DNA of 64,000 bases from Spinactinospora alkalitolerans. GTDB taxonomy: Bacteria; Actinomycetota; Actinomycetes; Streptosporangiales; Streptosporangiaceae. Location of the stretch: the NCBI RefSeq assembly GCF_013408795.1, contig NZ_JACCCC010000001.1, positions 5,456,001 through 5,520,000 on the forward strand, written 5' to 3'. Every line of letters starts with the position of its first letter. The stretch's first letter is position 1. Under the pieces are notes generated by a model that was not told the origin of the DNA, did not search any database, and worked only from the letters and a program-made list of their open reading frames with translations. The position numbers and the translations under genes were made by a program. Positions 28,186-35,851 of the stretch are shown here, in pieces.

Positions 28186-30387
28186 TCACGACCGGCCGGG
28201 CTTCAGCAGTCGGTCGATGCTCTTGGGCAGGGCCAGGCCGGCCAGGCCGACGACGGCGTAGGGAATCTGGCCGGGGGCGAGCGCGCCGAGGAAACCGGCG
28301 ACGGTGCCGCGCGGGTCGCGCAGGAAGTGCCGGAGGCTCGGATGCGCCCGTGGCAGGCCCCAGCCGCTGACCAGCAGACTCGTCAACGCCACCGCGCCGG
28401 CCCAGACCCACGGCCGGGTGTCGGCCGGCAGCGCGCCGAACCAGTCGGTGAGGGCGCGCACGCTCATCGCCGCGTAGGCCCCGCCGGTGTGCGGCGCCGC
28501 CCCCGTGATCAGCGGATGCGCGGCCATCGACGCGACCGGCACCGCCACCGGCGCCACCGCCATGGCCGCGGCGGCCTTCGGGCCGACGCCCAGCGCGGTG
28601 GCGAGCCGGTTCTCCGTCTCGCTCAGGACGCCGCGCGAGGGCACCCGGCGCCACGGACGGCCCTCGGCCCTGGCCGCGCCCATCGCGAACTCCCGGCGCC
28701 GACGCAGGAAGCGCCACGTGCGGCACAGCGTCGCGGGCCCTCGGCTGGCGGCCACGGCCGCCACCGCGAACTCGTGCAGGATCGTCGCCGCCGTCTCGGC
28801 CAGGGTCGCCGGGATGCGCGCCCACGCCAGGGCGAAGCGGCGGAACACCGGGGCGATGTCTCCGGGCACTCGGACCCGGACCCGCACGGCGCGGCCGTGC
28901 GCCCAGCGGGTCAGTCCGGCCAGCGAGGCGCGGCCGGGCAGCCGCGGCGTGAGGCCCGCGGCGAGGCGGGCCAGGCGGTAGTCCATGATCACGGCGAGCA
29001 CGAGCAGCAGGAGCAGCAGCCAGCGCGTCGCGACGCCGCTGCCGTAGAGGGTGAACACGAACGCGGTGAGGGGGGTGGGGTCGAGGCCGACCAGCGCGGC
29101 GTTGAAACTGAGGTGCTCCAGGGCCGCGGCCCCCAGCGCGAGCGGGGGCAGGATCCACAGCCACGCGCCGTACTGCCGACGGCCCACCACGGCCAGGCCG
29201 ATCGCCCCGCCGACCAGGCCCGTGGTGACGGCGTGTCCGGAGAAGCGGACGGCCGCGCTCGGCACGTCGATCCAGCCGGGCAGCAGCGTGAGCAGGCCGA
29301 TCTGCGGGGCCAGGACGTCGGTGACGTCGGCGAGGACCACCGCCCGGACGGCCTGCTCGGCCAGGTGGAAGCCGGCCCCGGACGCGGCGGCGAGCAGCAG
29401 GTGGTCCACCGCGGCGAACCGCTTGAAGCGGCGGCGGGCCACGAGCCAGAACAGCAGCAGCGGGGCGAGCTTGCCGATCTCCTCCACCGGGACCGCGACG
29501 TAGGCGTAGGCGTAGAGGCCGTCGGCCGGCAGCCCGACCGCACCGGCGATCGCCAGTTCGGCCAGCGCGATCGGCCAGGCCGCCAGCGCGCCGAGGGCGA
29601 GCATCCGCACCAGCGTCGCGTAGCTCAGCGTCCGGGAGCGGGCCAGCCACGCGAGCTGGGCGAGCAGCCACAGCATGGCGAGGACGACCGGCGCGGCGCC
29701 GGGCACCCCCGGCACGAACACCATGGCCAGGATGAGCACCAGGACCATGGCCCAGCCCCACGCGCCGCGCAGCGCCCGCAGCGCCGCGACCGCGCGCGGG
29801 CTGCCGGTCCGGGCGGACTCGGCCCGGGCGGTGACGCGCTCGGCCAGGTCCGGTCCCGGTCCGCGCGCTCCGCGGGCGTGCTTGCCGCCCTGCTCCAGGC
29901 AGCCGTAGCGGTGCGCGGCGCGCACCAGGTCGGCGTCGCGCTCGTCGCGGGCCTCGTCGGCGAAGTCGGCGCGGGCCCGCGCGATGTCGGCGCCCACGAA
30001 CTCGCGCACGAAGTCGTCGGGGCCGGCCGCGACGGTGAGCTCGCCGGCGGTCACCAGCACCGCGGCGGAGAGGTCCTCGACGGCCACGAGGAAATCGGTC
30101 GGCTCGTTGCCCCAGCCCCGGATCACGCCCACGAGGGACCCGACATCGGCCGGTACTTCGGTCACCGGCTCGTAGGCGTGCTCGGCCCTGGTCCGGCAGA
30201 TCAGCAGCCGGTCCACGCCCAGCGCACGGCCCCCGGCGATGATCGCGTCGATCAGGGCGGTGTCGCGCGACGCCGTGAAGGGGGCGACGACCTTGCGGTC
30301 CGCGTCGATCCAGCCCTGGTCGAGCTCCGTGGCATTGGCGCACAGGCGCAATACGAGATCGCGCGTGAGCATGGCCTGTTCGTCCAT
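28186..30387 (-). CDS. PrsW-family intramembrane metalloprotease with extra N- and C-terminal domains
   Basis: 733 residues from an ATG at 30387 preceded by CGAGGG. Residues 1-160 are a soluble domain I do not recognise (DLVLRLCANATELDQGWIDA; GVIRGWGNEPTDFLVAVEDL). Residues about 205-470 contain multiple membrane helices and the PrsW motifs: EEIGK near residue 302, FHLAEQ near 338, and SGHAVTTG near 375. PrsW proteases cut membrane substrates such as anti-sigma factors. The C-terminal 260 residues hold a charged cytoplasmic stretch and at least two more hydrophobic segments (AMAVAPVAVPVASMAA; ALTSLLVSGW). The gene stands alone between alr and the NUDIX gene. The N-terminal domain might sense a ligand or nucleic acid, but this is a guess. 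Confidence 0.8.
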   Translation of the reverse strand: MDEQAMLTRDLVLRLCANATELDQGWIDADRKVVAPFTASRDTALIDAIIAGGRALGVDRLLICRTRAEHAYEPVTEVPADVGSLVGVIRGWGNEPTDFLVAVEDLSAAVLVTAGELTVAAGPDDFVREFVGADIARARADFADEARDERDADLVRAAHRYGCLEQGGKHARGARGPGPDLAERVTARAESARTGSPRAVAALRALRGAWGWAMVLVLILAMVFVPGVPGAAPVVLAMLWLLAQLAWLARSRTLSYATLVRMLALGALAAWPIALAELAIAGAVGLPADGLYAYAYVAVPVEEIGKLAPLLLFWLVARRRFKRFAAVDHLLLAAASGAGFHLAEQAVRAVVLADVTDVLAPQIGLLTLLPGWIDVPSAAVRFSGHAVTTGLVGGAIGLAVVGRRQYGAWLWILPPLALGAAALEHLSFNAALVGLDPTPLTAFVFTLYGSGVATRWLLLLLLVLAVIMDYRLARLAAGLTPRLPGRASLAGLTRWAHGRAVRVRVRVPGDIAPVFRRFALAWARIPATLAETAATILHEFAVAAVAASRGPATLCRTWRFLRRRREFAMGAARAEGRPWRRVPSRGVLSETENRLATALGVGPKAAAAMAVAPVAVPVASMAAHPLITGAAPHTGGAYAAMSVRALTDWFGALPADTRPWVWAGAVALTSLLVSGWGLPRAHPSLRHFLRDPRGTVAGFLGALAPGQIPYAVVGLAGLALPKSIDRLLKPGRS

Positions 30388-30676
30388 GACCCTCGTTTTC
30401 TCGTGTCCGCTATCGGTGAATTCCCTGGTCGCCCTGGCCGCTCGCGTCCGCTTTTCGAGCGGACCGGTCATGTCCGGGGGAATGCCTACGCTATCGCGGC
30501 GATTCGGCCGGAAATAAGCCGCTCGGCCCCTTCGCCTCGCCTCTGCGCCGTTCCCCCGCGTTCTGCCTGCTCTTCCGAGTGCCGCCCGGTGATTTATCCA
30601 CCGGTCCCGAAGCCGCGCAACCCGAATCGGCGGTTTTGGAGCGCACAACTCCCAGATCGGCGGGGTTTCCCGGGAA
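30388..30676. other. Spacer upstream of the PrsW-like gene; no gene seen
   Basis: No supportable frame. The leftmost 100 bp should hold the leftward promoter of the PrsW-like gene; AT-rich pieces occur near 30590-30640 (GTGATTTATCCACCGG, GGCGGTTTTGGAGC). I could not assign boxes. Confidence 0.35.
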
Positions 30677-30811
30677 TCAGGCCGCGGGGAGCCGCAGTTC
30701 GGCGGACACGGCCCTGTGATCGGTGCCGGGAATGTCGTGGACGGCGGTACCGGCGACGGCCGCGCGGGCGTCCAGAACCCCTTGCGGAGTAGTGTGGCGG
30801 ATCGACGGACC
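30677..30811 (-). pseudogene. C-terminal remnant of an endonuclease/exonuclease/phosphatase-family gene
   Basis: About 45 codons before a TGA at 30677 read GVLDARAAVAGTAVHDIPGT, then DHRAVSAELRLP. The GTDHRAVSAEL segment is the terminal catalytic motif of the EEP (DNase I-like) fold. Nothing of the preceding 200 residues is present; the NUDIX gene occupies that DNA on the other strand. I interpret it as the tail of a deleted gene. The match rests on one short motif. Confidence 0.45.
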
Positions 30812-30874
30812 ACGGCGCCCGGCAGGGCTGCGCCGTGGAGTTGGCGTCGCGAGCCGCGAGGGGAGTGGACCGGC

Positions 30875-31378
30875 ATGGCCGCGGAGGTGCGCGTCGGCAC
30901 CGGAATCGAGATCCCGCCGGTCGACGAGGGCAGGCGCTGGGTCGTGGGAGCCGTGATCACCGACGGCCGGGGCCGGGCCTTCGCGCAGCGCCGCGCGCCG
31001 CACCGGCGGATCTTCCCCGATTCCTGGGACATCGTCGGCGGGCACGTCGAGGCCGGCGAGACCGTCCTGGAGGCGCTGGGCCGCGAGATCGCCGAGGAGA
31101 CCGGCTGGGCGCTCACCGAGGTCGTCGCCGACCTCGGCAGCCTGGTGTGGACGCCGGACGACGGGATCGAGCGCTTCGAGGTCGACTACCTGGTCCGGGT
31201 CGAGGGCGACCTGGACGCTCCCGCCCTGGAATGGGACAGGCACACCGAGTTCGCCTGGGTCGGCGACGACCAGCTCGACCTGCTCGCCGACCGTAACGAC
31301 CCCACCCATACATTCGTCGCCGACATCGTGGCGCTGGGTTTGACCTTGAGTTCTGACCTCGGCCATCGGGGGTCGTGA
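30875..31378 (+). CDS. NUDIX hydrolase
   Basis: 167 residues. The ATG at 30875 has GGGGAG 9 nt upstream. The NUDIX box GGHVEAGETVLEALGREIAE, continuing ETGWAL, spans about residues 54-79 and matches the G-x5-E-x7-RE-x2-EE-x-G pattern. It should cleave a nucleoside diphosphate linked to another moiety; substrate unknown. The last ten or so codons (TLSSDLGHRGS) lie inside repeat family A copy 3, so the present C-terminus appears to be supplied by the repeat. It converges on nnr. Confidence 0.88.
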   Translation: MAAEVRVGTGIEIPPVDEGRRWVVGAVITDGRGRAFAQRRAPHRRIFPDSWDIVGGHVEAGETVLEALGREIAEETGWALTEVVADLGSLVWTPDDGIERFEVDYLVRVEGDLDAPALEWDRHTEFAWVGDDQLDLLADRNDPTHTFVADIVALGLTLSSDLGHRGS

Positions 31379-31583
31379 AACCCCAGCCCAAGGACGCAAG
31401 CCCGCGGTGACCGGGCGACGGTGCACGCCGCCCCCGCCCTCAGGGGGTCGAAGTGGAGGGGGCCCACCCGCGCGCCCTCCCTCCTGGGGTCGGCCTTCAC
31501 GACCCCCTGGAGTCAAGGTGGAGGGGCCCACTCGCGCGCCCACTCCGTCCCGGGGCCGAGGTTGAAACCCAAGTTGAAGCGGG
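31337..31583 (+). repeat. Intergenic repeat family A, copy 3 (short form)
   Basis: About 247 bp. The left end (31340-31364) matches one terminus of copy 1 at about 20 of 25 positions. The right end (about 31554-31579) carries the GAGGTTGAAACCCAAG terminus shared with copy 1. The inner block with CTCCTGGGGTCGGCCTTCACG aligns with copies 1 and 4. The GGCC-N3-GGCC hairpin cores are absent, so this is a shortened version. It begins inside the 3' end of the NUDIX gene and runs almost to the convergent nnr stop. Confidence 0.7.
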
Positions 31584-31619
31584 CACGCGAACTCGGGAAC
31601 CGGCCGAGGGGCGGGGCTT

Positions 31620-33110
31620 TCAGCCGAGCACCGCGCGCAGTGCGGCGGGGACGGCGTCGACGAGGTCGGAGGCCGAGATGGCCGCGCCTCCGTGGGCGAG
31701 GCGGGCGGCGAGGCCGTGCACGTAGGCCCCGCACGTGGCGGCGTCCCTCGGGGGCAGGCCGGCGGCCAGCAGGGCGCCGATGAAACCCGCCAGCACGTCG
31801 CCGGTCCCGGCCGTGGCCAGCAGCGGAGTGCCGGTGGGGTTGACGACCGCCGGCCGGCCCGGCTCGGCGATGACCGTGGTGGAACCCTTCAGCAGGACCG
31901 TGCAGCCGTAGGCGTCGGCGGCGCGGGCGGCGTGGTCGAGGCGGCGGGCCTCGATGTCGGCGCGCTCGGTGCCGGGCAGCAGCCGGGCCAGCTCACCCGC
32001 GTGCGGGGTCAGCAGAGTGGGCGCCGCCCGCTCACTGACCAGGTGGGGGCGCTTGGCGAGCAGGGTGATGGCGTCGGCGTCGAGCAGCACCGGCAGATCG
32101 GCGCCGAGGACGGTCTCCAGTTCCACGACGGCGGCCGGGTGCAGTCCGCGGCCGGGGCCGACCACCCACGCCGCCACGCGACGGGGCAGGCTGCCCGCAG
32201 GATCGGTCGGGTCGAGGACCGAGACGACGGCCTCGGGCCAGCGGTTCAGCACCTCGGCCGCCGCCACCTCCTGGCCGACGTAGCGGACCATCCCGACGCC
32301 GCCGCGCAGCGCCCCCCCGACGCAGAGCACGGCGGCACCCCGGTAGCGGTCGCTGCCGGAGGCCACGGCGAGGACGCCGCGGCGGTACTTGTCGGACTCG
32401 GCCCCCGGGCGGGGCAGCAGCGCGGCGATGTCGTCGGCCTGCGGGGACTGCGCCCGGGGCTCCGGCAGTTCCGGGGCCAGCCCGATGTCGACGAACTCCA
32501 CCACGCCGGCGCGCTCGGCGCCGGGGGCGGCGAACAGACCGGGCTTGTGGGTGCCGAAGGTGACGGTGATGTCGGCGCGCACGGCGGGACCGTCGACGGC
32601 CCCGGTGTCGGCGTCGATGCCGCTGGGCAGGTCGACGGCGACGACCGTCGCGCCGGCCGCTCCGGCGCGGTCCGCGAGCGCGGCGTGCGGTTCGCGCAGG
32701 CCGCCGGTACCGCCGATGCCCACGAGCCCGTCGATGATGAGGTCGGCCGCCGCGATCTCGGCCCCGGCCGCGTCGGCGGCGGCCGCGTCGGCGCCGGACA
32801 CCTCCTGGGCCCGGCCGCCGGCCGCCCGCAGCGCCGCCAGCCCGCCCTCGTGCACGCGGGACCCGGCCAGGAGCGCCCGCACCCCCGCGCCCCGGCGCGC
32901 GAGCGCGGCCCCGGCGTACAGCGCGTCGCCGCCGTTGTCCCCGCTGCCGACGAGCAGCACCACGCGCGATCCGTACACCCCGGGCAGCACCCGCGCGCAC
33001 ACCGTGGCCAGCCCCGCGGCGGCCCTGCGCATGAGCGCGCCGTCCGGCAGCCGCGCCATGAGCGCGCCCTCGGCCTCGCGAACGGTGCCCACCGTGTGTG
33101 CGTAACGCAT
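31620..33110 (-). CDS. nnr: Bifunctional NAD(P)H-hydrate repair enzyme (epimerase + ADP-dependent dehydratase)
   Basis: 496 residues; the ATG at 33110 has GAGGAG 5 nt upstream. The N-terminal YjeF_N epimerase domain covers about residues 1-210, with VVLLVGSGDNGGDALYAGAA and VVAVDLPSGIDADTG. The C-terminal carbohydrate-kinase-like dehydratase domain carries LLTPHAGELARLL and LATAGTGDVLAGFIGALLAA. Together they epimerise and dehydrate damaged NAD(P)HX. This is a housekeeping metabolite-repair enzyme, usually next to alr in actinomycetes; here the PrsW-like and NUDIX genes intervene. Confidence 0.95.
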   Translation of the reverse strand: MRYAHTVGTVREAEGALMARLPDGALMRRAAAGLATVCARVLPGVYGSRVVLLVGSGDNGGDALYAGAALARRGAGVRALLAGSRVHEGGLAALRAAGGRAQEVSGADAAAADAAGAEIAAADLIIDGLVGIGGTGGLREPHAALADRAGAAGATVVAVDLPSGIDADTGAVDGPAVRADITVTFGTHKPGLFAAPGAERAGVVEFVDIGLAPELPEPRAQSPQADDIAALLPRPGAESDKYRRGVLAVASGSDRYRGAAVLCVGGALRGGVGMVRYVGQEVAAAEVLNRWPEAVVSVLDPTDPAGSLPRRVAAWVVGPGRGLHPAAVVELETVLGADLPVLLDADAITLLAKRPHLVSERAAPTLLTPHAGELARLLPGTERADIEARRLDHAARAADAYGCTVLLKGSTTVIAEPGRPAVVNPTGTPLLATAGTGDVLAGFIGALLAAGLPPRDAATCGAYVHGLAARLAHGGAAISASDLVDAVPAALRAVLG

Positions 33111-33296
33111 GCGGTCTCCTCGCCACTCCGCCGTGCCGTGCTTCGCTGCCGCGTCAATGCTTACACCAGTCCACTGGCGGCAACGAGGACCATGCCACCG
33201 CGGGCGGGGCCGTCTGCCTTCGGAGTTACCGAGGTCCGCTGTGCGGCCTTGTGGACCAGGCTTCGCCGATCTCGACCTTGCGGGTCCTGAGAACGT

Positions 33297-33395
33297 TGGT
33301 GGTTTCAAGGGTTGCCGCAGCGGCTCGGCAGGGGCTGGAGGGCAGCCATCGACCACCCCGCCGCAACCACCACCGGAAACCACCGGGCGGCTCGG
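33297..33395 (+). repeat. Intergenic repeat family B, copy 2
   Basis: The segment 33336-33391 matches the complement of 21861-21915 at about 50 of 54 positions. Upstream GGTGGTTTCAAGGG and GCAGCGGCTCGGCAG align with further blocks of copy 1. It lies in the 294-bp gap between the nnr start and the VOC stop. No coding frame spans it. Confidence 0.65.
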
Positions 33396-33404
33396 CCGCT
33401 CCCG

Positions 33405-33776
33405 CTACTCTCCCGGCCTGATGCACACGCAGAACGGGTGGCCGGCCGGGTCGAGCAGGACCCGCCACCGGTCGCCCCCGGGCTGGAAGGCGGGCCTGGT
33501 GGCGCCGAGTGCGACGCACCTCTCCTCGGCCGCGTCCAGGTCGTCCACGTGCATGTCCAGGTGGAACCGCTTGGCGGCCGAGGTGTCCGGCCACTCCGGC
33601 GGCCGGTAGCCCTCGATCCGGCCGAACCCGATCGAGGTCCCCTCCCCCGAGACCATCGCGTACTCCTCCTCGCTGTGGACCACCTTCCAGTCCAGGACCG
33701 CGCCGTAGAACCCGGCGAGCGCGCTCGGGTCCGCGCAGTCGAGGTTGAGCATGGCGAGGGTTGCGGTGGCGGTCAT
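33405..33776 (-). CDS. VOC-superfamily (glyoxalase/bleomycin-resistance-like) protein
   Basis: 123 residues from an ATG at 33776 with AAAGGCAG upstream. It shows the paired beta-alpha-beta-beta-beta VOC fold: LAMLNLDCADPSALAGFYGA starts module one, and FHLDMHVDDLDAAEERCVAL and WRVLLDPAGHPFCVCI form module two. Candidate metal ligands are His and Glu at the usual strand ends, but function within this large superfamily cannot be assigned. A palindrome 86 bp upstream may regulate it. Confidence 0.85.
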   Translation of the reverse strand: MTATATLAMLNLDCADPSALAGFYGAVLDWKVVHSEEEYAMVSGEGTSIGFGRIEGYRPPEWPDTSAAKRFHLDMHVDDLDAAEERCVALGATRPAFQPGGDRWRVLLDPAGHPFCVCIRPGE

Positions 33777-33861
33777 GGTGACACTGCCTTTCGGTCGGAT
33801 CGTGCGCATCGTCGGCGCCCGCCGCCCATCCGGCGGGCGCCACCCATGCTCCGCATCCCAC

Positions 33862-33878
33862 CTGACAACCGATGTCAG
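33862..33878. promoter_or_regulatory. Operator-like palindrome between VOC and DUF4913 genes
   Basis: CTGACA-ACCGA-TGTCAG, perfect 6-bp arms, in the divergent spacer 86 bp upstream of the VOC gene and 199 bp upstream of the DUF4913 gene. It resembles TetR-family half-site patterns. No regulator gene is adjacent. Confidence 0.4.
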
Positions 33879-34076
33879 TCGACCTGGCCGAACCCCCGGC
33901 GACCGCCGAGGCGCGGGCGGCACAGCGCCGCTCCACGCGAACGTCGCGTACGGTCGGGGAAAGTCCGTTTCTCCTTTCCCGCCGCGTCGAATTCCGGCGC
34001 CCCTCCGGCCCTGATTTACTTTCTCCGTCCCAAAAACCAGATTTCAGGCATCGAACAGCAGCACGGGAACCTCCCC

Positions 34077-34586
34077 ATGACCTACACCGACGACCGCATC
34101 GCGGCCGATGCCGGCCTCACCGACCGGGTCTCGCTCCTCCAGAACGCCATGCACAAGCTCGGCGCGGACGTCATCAGGCTGCAGACGCAGCTCACCGACC
34201 TCGCCGCCGGCACGCAGCAGGAGCAGGAGGAGTCCGGGGCCGCGACGCCGTTCATCTTCAACATGTCCAGGGACGCCTACCGCAGCGAACTGGCCGCGCT
34301 GGTCGCCTGGGTGGACGACTTCCTCGTGCCGGTCTACATCGGCCCCGACTCCGACTGGTGCCCGGTCTGGTGGGAGCACCACGAGGCCGTCGGCCGACTG
34401 CACGCGCTGCGCCTGGCCTACGCCGAACTCACCGACACCGCTGAAGCCGGCCCCTCCGGTCCCGGGCTGTGGCACCGCGACCACCTGGACCCCGCGCTGG
34501 AGCGCCTCCGCTCCGCCACCGGTCCCTTCGCCAAGTGCCTGACGCCGGCCGGCCACGTGGAGCGGCGCCGCTCCCGGCCGGCCTGA
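34077..34586 (+). CDS. DUF4913 domain protein
   Basis: 169 residues. The region ELAALVAWVDDFLVPVYIGP, then DWCPVWWEHHEAVGRLHALR and GPGLWHRDHLDPALERL is the DUF4913 signature (Trp- and His-rich). The N-terminal 45 residues look like a short coiled coil (LLQNAMHKLGADVIRLQTQL). No membrane segment. DUF4913 proteins are common in actinomycetes, often near mobile or conjugative genes; the function is unknown. Here it stands alone between the VOC gene and coaA, with GGGAA upstream of its ATG. Confidence 0.85.
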   Translation: MTYTDDRIAADAGLTDRVSLLQNAMHKLGADVIRLQTQLTDLAAGTQQEQEESGAATPFIFNMSRDAYRSELAALVAWVDDFLVPVYIGPDSDWCPVWWEHHEAVGRLHALRLAYAELTDTAEAGPSGPGLWHRDHLDPALERLRSATGPFAKCLTPAGHVERRRSRPA

Positions 34587-34623
34587 CCCCCGCGGGGCGC
34601 TCCGCCGACCGGAGCGGCCCCGG

Positions 34624-35568
34624 TCAGGTCTTGCGCAGCCGCACGCGACGCACCTGGTGGTCCTCGCCCTTGTGCAGCACGAGCGTGGCCCTGGGCCGGG
34701 TCGGCACGATGTTCTCGACCAGGTTGACCTCGTTGATGGTGCGCCACGTGTTCATGGCGAACGCGCGGGCCTGCTCCTCGTCGACGCTCGTGGCCATCGA
34801 GTGGAAGTAGGAGCGCGGATCCTCGAACGCGGTCCGGCGCAGCTCCAGGAACCGGTCCAGGTACCACGAGCGGATGTGTTCGACCTTGGCGTCGACGTAG
34901 ATGGAGAAGTCGAAGAAGTCGGCCACGGCGAGCCGGCCGACGGGCGGCGGCTGGAGCACGTTGATGCCCTCGACGATGAGGATGTCGGGCCGGTGGACGG
35001 TCTGCACGGCGCCGGGCACGATGTCGTAGGCGAGGTGGGAGTAGATCGGGATGTCGTAGCGCGCGGTGCCGGCCTTCATCTCCGAGACGAACCGCACCAG
35101 CGCCCGCCGGTCGTAGCTCTCGGGGAAGCCCTTGCGGTTCATGATCCCCCGGGCCTCCAGCAGCGCGTTGGGCTGCAGGAAGTTGTCGGTGCTCACCAGC
35201 TCGACGTTGGGATGGTCCGGCCACTGGGCGAGCAGCGTGCGCAGCAGCCGGGCGGTGGTGGACTTGCCGACCGCGACACTGCCGGCCACGCCGATGACGA
35301 AGGGCATGGGCCGCTCGGTGTCGCCGAGGAAGCTGCGGACGGCGCCGTGCCGCTGCCGCGTCGCCTTGACGTAGAGGTTCAGCAGCCGGGACAGCGGCAG
35401 GTAGATGTCGCGGACGTCGTCCAGCGACGTGGGGTCGGCTCTCCCGCGCAGGATCTCCAGCTCCGCCTCTGTCAGCGACAGCGGCGTCGCTGCGCGCAGC
35501 GCCGCCCAGGCCGGGCGGTCGAGCTCCACGTACGGCGTCGAGAAGCCGTTCTTCGTCGGATGTGACAC
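34624..35568 (-). CDS. coaA: Type I pantothenate kinase
   Basis: 314 residues from a GTG at 35568 ([20 protein letters not shown]); a GTG at 35580 is also possible. The P-loop [20 protein letters not shown] is at about residues 95-115. Further family segments are [32 protein letters not shown] and [16 protein letters not shown]. It phosphorylates pantothenate, the first step of CoA synthesis, and the bacterial type I enzyme is inhibited by CoA. It diverges from glmS with a 283-bp spacer. Confidence 0.96.
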   Translation of the reverse strand: MSHPTKNGFSTPYVELDRPAWAALRAATPLSLTEAELEILRGRADPTSLDDVRDIYLPLSRLLNLYVKATRQRHGAVRSFLGDTERPMPFVIGVAGSVAVGKSTTARLLRTLLAQWPDHPNVELVSTDNFLQPNALLEARGIMNRKGFPESYDRRALVRFVSEMKAGTARYDIPIYSHLAYDIVPGAVQTVHRPDILIVEGINVLQPPPVGRLAVADFFDFSIYVDAKVEHIRSWYLDRFLELRRTAFEDPRSYFHSMATSVDEEQARAFAMNTWRTINEVNLVENIVPTRPRATLVLHKGEDHQVRRVRLRKT

Positions 35569-35762
35569 GGTTGCCCACACTAGACGAGGGCCGGAAGTGG
35601 CCGACCAACCGCCCTCCGCGGTGGCCGTGGCGGCGTCGTCGCCGCCTCTGCGGCCCCGGCCGGCCCGGCGAGGATTTTTTTCGGCGGACACGCCCGAACC
35701 CCCGGGGACCTCTCGACGGCCCCCCGTGTCCGTGACGTGCGGGAGCAGACCGCTCTTTACCA

Positions 35763-35778
35763 TCTGGTCTATACCGCT
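35763..35778. promoter_or_regulatory. DasR-like (dre) operator upstream of glmS
   Basis: TCTGGTCTATACCGCT matches the Streptomyces DasR-responsive element ACTGGTCTAGACCACT at 13 of 16 positions, including the TGGTCTA core. It lies 74 bp upstream of the glmS ATG. DasR is a GntR regulator sensing GlcN-6-P and controlling amino-sugar metabolism, so this site would link glmS to GlcNAc supply. The regulator gene is not in the window. Confidence 0.6.
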
Positions 35779-35851
35779 ACCTGCGAAAATCCTGAATGGA
35801 CCAGTCTCGGGACGGTCGGGGAACCCCCATTCATTGGTTACGCTGACGCTC

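Noticed and set aside
25927-30792. A 1621-codon plus-strand frame across tsaE-alr-PrsW
   Set aside because: It is antisense to several well-supported conserved genes and has shadow composition (Gly/Arg/His/Gln-rich).
30387-31116. Extension of the PrsW-like gene to 31116
   Set aside because: The extension overlaps the NUDIX gene and reads as shadow. The ATG at 30387 has a good ribosome-binding site.
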